DNA from: Anaeramoeba flamelloides
Taxonomy: Eukaryota; Metamonada; Anaeramoebidae
NCBI GenBank assembly: GCA_027625915.1
Contig: JANTQA010000070.1
Coordinates: forward strand, 1,431,001 to 1,495,000
Direction of reading: 5' to 3'
DNA length: 64,000 bases
Shown here: piece after piece, positions 56,786-64,000 of the stretch
Position numbering within the stretch: position 1 is the first letter of the stretch
How the letters are laid out: each line of letters begins with the position of its first letter
Position numbers and translations under genes: made by a program
The notes under the pieces: generated by a model
What the model was told of the DNA's origin: nothing
The model's input: only the letters and a program-made list of their open reading frames with translations
Databases searched by the model: none

Positions 56786-58594
56786 ATGAAATACTTACCA
56801 AGAAGATCTCGATTGATCCTTTGTTTTTTTGTCTTAAATTTTGTTTTTAATTCATTAACTGTTAAATCACTTGAGACCCACCCAGTCTATCGACTACTCC
56901 ATTCTGAACAAGTAAGTTCGTCAACTGGAAAAACTTTTATTCGCGGAACCACGAGTGCATCCGTTCCCTCATCTCAAACAAAAACATATTTTGAATGCGC
57001 CGAATACCTTAAACAATCCCCAAAGACACCAACGGGCCCTAATCAAGACACAAACATTGAAAACGAAACCGAAGAAGAAATACCTCATAGCGAGCAGGAA
57101 GAATTTGCTAAATGCTTTAAGGGCACTGTGGCGGTCTTCCCGTTATTTTCCTTACTTGAGTTTGACATTAGCACACTCAGCGAGGGTGGATCATGTAAAG
57201 GTATTTTAATTGTCTTACCACGAGACTTGTTAACAACGAAAACAAAGGAATTTGTAACCTTCCAAAACGAAGAAGAAAGAGAAAGTAAAGAAGAAATTAT
57301 CAAAAAGCTTGGAAAAATTGAATCGCTCTTAATCGAAAAGGAATTTCGGGTACCAATTTATTTTATCAATGAAGACGAGGTCTCGCACTTATTTTCCTTT
57401 GACAGTTTACATTCTGACAAGCAGGGGAATTATAATTTAAAGATCGCTGGCAAGCCAGGAAACAAAAAGAAAATTAAACAAGTTTCCTCACTTGAGGCAT
57501 GGCTCCCAACCGATCTTGATGAAGAAGGGAAATTAAAGCCAACAATCGTCATTACTGCCAATTACGACACCTTTAGCATCTCACCAGCACTTTCTTCGGG
57601 GCTTGAATCAGGTAACAATGCAGTTGGCGTTCTCATTGAGCTCTCCAGGCTATTTACAAAATTGTATAACAACCCGCAAACAAAGGGGCAATACAATCTT
57701 TTATTTGTTTTAAACGGCGGCTCAAAGCAAAATTATTTGGGTACCAAAAAATGGATTTCTTCTGTTGATCGAAAGGTCCTAGAGTCCGTTGAGCTCGTGC
57801 TATGTTTGGATTCGTTATCCATCTATGACGACGATCTCGTAAAAAATCAACTAATTGATGACCTCTTCCTTCACTATTCAAATGGCGGCAAAATTGAAAT
57901 CGACAAAGCAGTGCCAATTGAATTCCAATCCATTTCGAAAATGTTTGGAATCAATACCCAAATTGTTACCAAAAAAATCATGAAGAATAACCCTTTAATA
58001 TCCTTTGAACATGAAATTTTTTATAGAAAGAAATTAAAAGCTATCACCATTTCTAATTTCAAATCTTATAACCAAACAATCAGGAAGGGCAGTTTATTGG
58101 ATCTTCAAAGTGGAGACAATCCTACTGCACGCCCAATGAAAACAGTAACAACCTTAATCGCAGAATTCCTCTCAAAAATGATTTATAAGCAACAACAACA
58201 ACAATCCCAATTCATTTCAATTTTCGAAAACAATTACGAACCAAATAATTTGGTAATTCAAAATATTAATAAAATGTTATTAAAATATAATAGATTCTCT
58301 CCCTTTTTAGAAAAGGATGAGCAATTACTGTTAAATTTAGAAAACACTTTTAAAAGCTTTGGGTTGGATACAAAAATTGAATCAAAAAAAATTTCTTTAA
58401 AAAAGGAAACCTTTTATTATACTGGCACTCAAGCTAAATTGACAATTTTTAAAGTCAAATCATTGCTTTTTGAATTTTTTGTTTTTATCCTTTCGTTGGT
58501 TTATCTTGCTGTTTTATATTACTTTTTAAATGGGAAAGAGAAAACTATCCAGGAAATTAAGCAATTAATTAATAACAGGAAAAAAAATAATTAA
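56786..58594 (+). CDS. NCLN: nicalin (nicastrin-like ER membrane protein)
   Basis: This is a single 602-residue exon, close to the roughly 560 residues of animal nicalin. Residues about 8-28 are a signal or membrane segment (LILCFFVLNFVFNSLTV). Residues 250-320 form the aminopeptidase-like core, with 'PTIVITANYDTFSISPALSS', 'NNAVGVLIELSRLF' and 'YNLLFVLNGGSKQNYLGTKKW', matching nicalin's 'PTIVIVAHYDAFGVAPWLS' and 'YNLLFFASGGGKFNYQGTKRW'. A further block, 'FEHEIFYRKKLKAITISN', also matches. A C-terminal helix lies at about 560-583, and a Lys-rich tail follows. Nicalin is related to M28 peptidases but lacks activity. In animals it partners NOMO and TMEM147 at the ER translocon. His to Asn in 'ANYD' removes a metal ligand position, fitting a non-enzymatic role. 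The gene has no introns and is richer in G/C than its flanks. Confidence 0.93.
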   Translation: MKYLPRRSRLILCFFVLNFVFNSLTVKSLETHPVYRLLHSEQVSSSTGKTFIRGTTSASVPSSQTKTYFECAEYLKQSPKTPTGPNQDTNIENETEEEIPHSEQEEFAKCFKGTVAVFPLFSLLEFDISTLSEGGSCKGILIVLPRDLLTTKTKEFVTFQNEEERESKEEIIKKLGKIESLLIEKEFRVPIYFINEDEVSHLFSFDSLHSDKQGNYNLKIAGKPGNKKKIKQVSSLEAWLPTDLDEEGKLKPTIVITANYDTFSISPALSSGLESGNNAVGVLIELSRLFTKLYNNPQTKGQYNLLFVLNGGSKQNYLGTKKWISSVDRKVLESVELVLCLDSLSIYDDDLVKNQLIDDLFLHYSNGGKIEIDKAVPIEFQSISKMFGINTQIVTKKIMKNNPLISFEHEIFYRKKLKAITISNFKSYNQTIRKGSLLDLQSGDNPTARPMKTVTTLIAEFLSKMIYKQQQQQSQFISIFENNYEPNNLVIQNINKMLLKYNRFSPFLEKDEQLLLNLENTFKSFGLDTKIESKKISLKKETFYYTGTQAKLTIFKVKSLLFEFFVFILSLVYLAVLYYFLNGKEKTIQEIKQLINNRKKNN

Positions 58595-59269
58595 TCTTTG
58601 AAATATTTTTATGATTTCTATTTTTTTTTTTTTTTTTTTTTTTATATTAAAATATTTTCTCTTTAATATAATATTTATCTCCATAAATTGAGAAATAAAG
58701 ATTTCTGAATCAATATTTTTTTTTCTTTTGTATTTTTATTTTAATTATTTTTTATTAATAATTAATTATTTATTTTCAGTTTTTTCATTTTTTTTTTTTT
58801 AAATTTATTTTGGACTAATTAGAGTATCTAATGATGCTTCTTTTTCAATTTAAAATATAAATTTGAAAATAGTAATTACTGTTCACTAGTATGAAAAAAT
58901 AAAATTTTCGAATTTCAAGTTTGATAAAACTACTACTTCAATTATCATTTCATCCTTGTTGATTGGGTTCATTCACAATATTTTCAACATTCCAGTTCTT
59001 AAAAATCTTGAGGTTGTTGTATTTATTGTTGTTAATAGTATTACGATTTTTAAAAGTCTCAAGTTAAGAAAAAAGGTCTATTTTGTGGTAAAAATTTTCT
59101 AATGGATGCGACAATGAATTTTCTTAAAGTTCAACTTTAGAATATTTTTTATGAATAGATAATAACTAATAGTTTTTAAAACATCTTATTCATCTAAAAA
59201 AACTCAAATACGGGAAAAAAAATAATAACTGGGGATAAATATTGAAAGCGTCAGTATATTTTGTGTCAA

Positions 59270-60470
59270 GTGCCTTGGTTTTTTTTAATTTTTGAAATGA
59301 AAATTTATTAAATTGTCTTTTTATTTCAAAAGTGAAAAAAACTACTGGTGATTTTCTTGAGGATTTCTGTTTTATCTGTGTAATTTTCTGGGTTTTTTTG
59401 AGTTTTCTATTTATTTTCATTATGGTTTTTTGAGTTTTCTATTTATTTGGAAATTCAATAGATTTTCGTTAGGTTTTTTTTACTTTTTAAAATAAACCGA
59501 AAATTTATTAAAATTTTTTGTTTATTTCAAAAAGTAAAAAGAAACCTAGAACACTTTGCAAATAAAGAGAAAACTCAAAAAAAAAAAAACAGAACGGAAA
59601 TCTATATATTTTCGAATTAAAACAAAACCCCAAGAAAACCGAGGCACTTTTTGGTTCTTGATGGACACTTTCATTAGGGTTTTCAAATTTAAAAATATAG
59701 ATTCAAAATAATGATTTTGTTCAACTAAACTAGATTCCAAAAATTTGGACACAGTTTAAACAGTGGAACTAACATCATTACTACACTTTAAATTCTATTT
59801 GGAAAGAATTTTGATTTTACAAACTATTTCATTTTTTGTCTTTTTTGTTTTGTTTTCATTTCTTTTTTTTGCAGTTACGTAATCTGTTTGGTTAGATCTG
59901 AAATTTTTTTCAATGGCTGATAGAAGGTTAGTGTTGAGTTTGTTAAATTGGAAAATCACATACAATTGGTAGATGGTATCTTATCATTTGATCGATCAAC
60001 AATTGTTGGTGAAATTTCAACAAATTTACCAGATATATTTTTTTGTTCAGCACGTTTCATTATTTAGGACACACCTGTTTTTATTTTTTGTTTTATTTTT
60101 TTTTCTTTTATTTATATTAAAATGATTACACATTAAAACATTAATAATAGGTAACTTAAACATTATTTTATATTAGGCTTGGAAAAATACAATAAATTGG
60201 GTTTTATTTTGCCTATTTTTGATTTTGGGTGTGTCCAAATTTTTGGAATGGGGTTTATTTTGAATCCTGGAAAACCTATGCACTTAACGGACACTTTCGT
60301 TATGTTTTCCAGTATTTAAACGAATGGGTAAAATTAATATGAATTTTACTCGATTATTTTGAATTCTGTAAAAACCGCCATTAGCTTTTTTTAATTTGAT
60401 AAATAAAAAGAAATTCATTTTAATTTTCTGTTTATTCAAAAAAACAATGGAAAACACAGGGCACTTGTTT
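59270..60470 (+). repeat. GTTAG-type repeat, copy 3, interrupted by a MITE
   Basis: The left part (59270-59690) and right part (60253-60470) both carry family phrases: 'agattttcgttaggtttttt', 'aaaacctagaacacttt'-like words, 'cggacactttcgtta' and 'accgccattagctttttt'. The 516-bp MITE lies between them, so it inserted after this repeat was in place. Confidence 0.7.
59734..60249. mobile_element. 516-bp Tc1-like MITE, copy 2 (nested)
   Basis: The left terminus ATTCCAAAAATTTGGACACA is mirrored exactly at the right end (60230-60249). The interior matches 36442-36966 ('ttacgtaatctgtttgg', 'tttgatcgatcaac', 'atttcaacaaatttac'). It is non-coding and lies within a GTTAG-type repeat. Its terminal repeats are better preserved than those of the other copy. 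Confidence 0.8.
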
Positions 60471-63002
60471 ATTTATCTTTTCTCTGGATTATAAAATTCG
60501 AGTATAATTCATATATTTTGTACAATTATATCAAATTGGGTAGGGGGGGGGTAGAACACTTAACATTTATTATCAGTTATTTTTTCGGTATTTTGGTTTT
60601 AAGGGATAAATAGTTGATTTCAAAACTATTATTTATTATTTGTTCAAAAAAAATATCCTAAAGTTGAATTTAAGGAAAATTCATTTATCACATTCATTTA
60701 CTAATTTTATTTATCCCAGAAAATCCACCTTTTTTCTGTAGACTATAGACTTTGGAAATCATAATACAATAACAACAATAAATATAATAACCTCAAGATT
60801 TTTAAATACTCAAATGTAGATTACATTATGAATAAATTTTATTAACGGTATGATATGATTATTAATTTAATAGTTTTATCTAATTTGAAATTTTCAATTT
60901 TATTTTTTTTTTTTGACTCATAACCACAAAGAATAAATTGAAAAAAAGATAATTTGATTAAATTGAAGAACAATTGATGATTAAATTTTCTTAATAATTC
61001 ACTTTTGAATTATTATAAATTTATAAAAACATTGAAATTTAAAAATTATAAAAAAAAATCAAAATTTTTTAGGACTATATTCTCATCCTGAGGTGGGGGG
61101 GGGGGGGGGTGTTAATTTAAATTCACTTCGCAAAAAGAATTTTCATTCTGAAGAAATTAGATATAAAAATTATTAATTAGAAATTATCGAAAAATTAAAA
61201 AATTGAAACAAACAATTTTCAATTATATCTTTGATAAAAATTGAAAAAAAAGGTTGCTTAAAGGATTTACAAGCCGAAGTTTATATTTAAGTAAATATCA
61301 AAGTTGTAAAAGCAAGTAACTAGAAAAAATATTTGGAACAGCTTGAGGAATTATTAAGTGTTTAATGATTTGAAATGGAAAGTAGGAAATTGGCAAAAAC
61401 AATTTTTGGTCGGATCTGAAAAAGGGCAAATTTTAAAGATTGGGTTAATTGAAAATTTACCAGTTTTTCTTGAAATAAATTCTCTTTGGGCAAATTTATT
61501 TTTAATAATCTAGCTCTTTCAAGAGTATTTTTATCAAAAATTTCATTTCAAATCAACCTTCTAAAGTTTTTTTTAAACAAATCAGATATAATCCAAATTT
61601 TTTAAAAAGAATTGAATTGGATTGATAAAATGATGGAGTTGGAGATTAATTAATAATAAAGAAAACTAAAAACTAAAAAAAAGTGAGTCACAATTTAAGA
61701 AATTAGAATAACTAATTTTAGGATTTCTCAACTTTCACTAAAAAAAAGTTGAGCAATTAGTTTTTAACCTGTATTTATATGTATATTTAAAAAACAATGA
61801 ATCACCTCGAATACTTTTTATGTTTTTTCAATAATCTTTCTTATGGAATTTACCTTTTTTTTTAAAAATGAAAAAAAAAAATTTTTTGGCAAATAGGAAA
61901 AATGTTCTAAATTTGAAATTTTATTTTGAGGAGAATATTGGATTAAACTTTAAGAATGTATTTTTTTTTCATAAATTAAACTGGTCTCTTTTACCGAAAG
62001 GTGTTTATTGCCCAATTTTTACCTTTAAGAAAAAAAGCCAAATACGGTTTTTTATGGCAAACCTGAACGAAAATCAAAAGTTAAGATCAATTTATTTAAT
62101 ATAAAATAAAAGATTTAAGGCAAAATGGTGGATTCAAACAAAACAAGAGTTTTTTATAGTACTCTCTTTTATAAGGTGTTTTTTTTTGAATAGTCTCTTA
62201 TTAAAAATTTGTAGAACAAATTGAACTATTTTAGGATCTCAATAAAACTTCTCCTTTATCGATAAGAAAAGAAATTTAAATTGTTTTTGTCAATTTGATT
62301 AAAAATAATTGACAAAATTATTCTTTTGGAAAGTGATCTAACAATTCATTTTCCTCAATGTTTTTAATTAAAAACCGTTCAGAACATTCTTTTCTGTTTT
62401 ACTTTACTCAGGAATGTTAACTCATAGTTTTTGTCGAAAGAAAAAAATACTTTAAGAGGATTTGGAAAATCTACAAGTTTCGATTTGAGCAGTTTGGATG
62501 AAAAAACTAAAAATCAAAAGTGTATTTTAATATTTTCATTCTAAAAAAACACTTAAGAAAATGCTGAATTGAAAGAATACAATTTAAACAAAGAAGAGAT
62601 TGAAAACATAAATCAAAAACAACAATAATTGCAAAAAACAAACAATAACCAGATTTAAATTTACAAATTTTCCAACGTTATTTACCTTTCTTTACCAATA
62701 ACAGAAATATAGTAAACACACCATTATCACGAATTTCCAAAAATGTTATTATATTCAAAGATTCTAACTCGTGAAGTTACACAAAAATTTCAGAATTAGA
62801 TCTAATCTTTTAGTTTTTTCAAAAATCAACAAAATAATTTTTTCCTTTATCTCTTAATTACAAATTAAATCTTACAAAGTTTTAGTATCAAACAAAATCT
62901 ACTCTTGTTTTAAAGATGTGTTTTTTTTTTTCAAAATAAAAGCAATAATCCTAATTTGTGACCATTTTTTTACAATTTAGATCAAACTATTTATTTTTTT
63001 TT

Positions 63003-63120
63003 ATGGGTGTTGTCAAATCAAAAGAAAAACAAAAGGAAGCAAAAAGGAACAAACTAATTGAAAAGAAGTTCCGTGAAGAAAAAAAAAAACTTGATAAACA
63101 AGTCAAAATTCTGTTATTAG
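63003..63120 (+). CDS. heterotrimeric G-protein alpha subunit, first exon (partial)
   Basis: Thirty-nine codons plus one base end at the donor 'ttattag|gtatgg'. The protein starts MGVVKSKEKQKEAKRNKLIE and ends VKILLLG, just before the P-loop. G-alpha proteins start the same way: Gly2 for myristoylation with Ser at position 6, a charged helix 'NK.IEK..REE' that binds beta-gamma, and then 'VKLLLLGAGESGKST'. The next exon should supply GESGKST, but it is not found in the remaining 880 bp, so the gene runs off the right edge. G-alpha subunits relay signals from membrane receptors by GTP binding and hydrolysis. Confidence 0.85.
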
Positions 63121-64000
63121 GTATGGTTTTCATCTTTTAACTTTATCTTTTGTTCTTTATTTTTGTTTTTTTTTTTTTTTTTTCTGTCTCATCTTTTTTT
63201 TTCTTTTTGATCTTGGACACTTTTTCAAAAACTGTTGCTTATGGAATTCTTTAATTACTTCTTCTACTGATTTGCTAACTACAAATTAGCACTTTGGTTC
63301 TTCTTGAATTAGAATTACTGCTCTCACACCTGTGGGTCTGAATATTCAGTTCTCTTTGAAGTTAATAGATGAGATTTTCTTAACAAGTTATTAAAATTGG
63401 TTGGAATTGTTTCCATAAACTTTTTCTCTTCCATTCTTTGTAACAATGTAAAATTTAGAATAAAAAAATATTTGAAAAGGATAAGATCATTTTTTATTTT
63501 AAATTTTAAAAACTCAGTACTCTTGTTTGGAACAGAACTGAATAAAAATAATTTACAAAAAAAAAATTTGAAAAAAGGAAGGAAAAAAGAAAAAGAAACT
63601 TCAAATTTTCAAGTGAAAAATTGCTTGGTTGACTCCAATTTTTTTTTGCCAAACTCAGTTACTAAATTATTCGAAAAATAAATTCGTAAATTTATTTTTT
63701 TATTGAACACCAAAAATGGTGATAAAGTTTCCAAACTCCTCAAGTACAATAAATATTTTATTGATCTGAAAATATATTACTTTGAAGACAAACAACATAC
63801 TTTTCGACCAAAAAGAATATTGGGTCATAATTTAAAATTTAAGGTTTTTTTTCAAAATTTTTGTAGTTTTGTCAAAAACGATTTTTAAAAACTAAATTCT
63901 AAATTTGGCTTGAAAAGGTTTGAAAATCAAAATTTCTTGCTGCTAGTTGTATCCAAATTATTTTCAATCACCATTTAGTTGACTTCAAGTGTACCAATAC
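63121..64000 (+). other. first intron of the G-alpha gene (incomplete)
   Basis: The sequence after the donor is T-rich and then mixed A/T, with no P-loop codons in any frame I read. The open frames at 63397-63681 and 63703-63888 are Lys/Phe/Asn-rich with no similarity to G-alpha. Confidence 0.5.

Larger units (their letters stand above)
58595..63002. other. intergenic, nested repeats
   Basis: The interval contains a GTTAG-type repeat (59270-60470) with a Tc1-like MITE inside it, and poly-G runs at 60543-60550 and 61095-61109. No gene was recognised. The open frame at 61868-62104 is Lys/Phe/Asn-rich and not supported. Confidence 0.55.

Noticed and set aside
61868-62104. 78-codon plus-strand frame with ATG
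   Set aside because: Its composition is mostly Lys/Asn/Phe/Leu as expected from A/T-rich DNA. No motif and no neighbouring exons.
1-64000. CRISPR arrays, tRNA or rRNA genes, bacterial operons, virus-like elements
   Set aside because: I saw no regularly spaced repeats with spacers, no cloverleaf-like sequence I could support, no rRNA segments and no capsid, polymerase or integrase frames.

Overview
The window is nuclear DNA from an intron-bearing, extremely A/T-rich unicellular eukaryote. Genes end in TAA, introns are GT-AG, and proteins carry Lys/Glu/Asn-rich low-complexity tracts. The gene set is a RhoGAP, a CH-PH protein, a p67phox-like NADPH oxidase regulator, a cullin-RING protein, nicalin, ribonuclease kappa and a G-alpha subunit. 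This suggests a free-living amoeboid protist, of the Amoebozoa or Anaeramoebae kind. The lineage cannot be fixed from the sequence alone. I see no bacterial, organellar or viral genes.

Layout. 1.8-2.1 kb (+) holds the last exon of a CRAL-TRIO/SEC14 protein. 5.1-19.2 kb (+) is a RhoGAP gene with one 6.4-kb intron and two possible 3' ends. 23.3-24.2 kb (-) is a Cys-rich single-pass surface protein, built here from two exons. 25.7-26.3 kb (+) is ribonuclease kappa in three exons, one of only 37 nt. 31.4-35.2 kb (+) is a p67phox-like protein in three exons. 39.3-46.2 kb (-) is a very long CH-PH protein gene cut by a 196-bp transposon-like insertion. 51.0-51.9 kb (+) is a RING-box protein in four exons. 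56.8-58.6 kb (+) is single-exon nicalin. 63.0 kb to the right edge (+) is the first exon of a G-protein alpha subunit.

The space between genes, and the large introns, is filled with non-autonomous elements with terminal inverted repeats and with diverged dispersed repeats. These include a 196-bp TA-flanked MITE (four copies), a 1.3-kb element (two copies), a Tc1-like MITE (two copies), foldback elements, and a composite repeat sitting in the big introns of both the RhoGAP and the p67phox gene. These insertions account for part of the length of those introns.

The genes are not an operon or pathway cluster. A theme of actin and Rho-family signalling does recur: RhoGAP, a CH/PH protein, the Rac-effector type p67phox and G-alpha. 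Ribonuclease kappa (V-ATPase-associated) and nicalin (ER membrane) are endomembrane housekeeping genes. Exon models rest on reading-frame phase, GT/AG sites and protein similarity recalled from family knowledge. No alignments were run.
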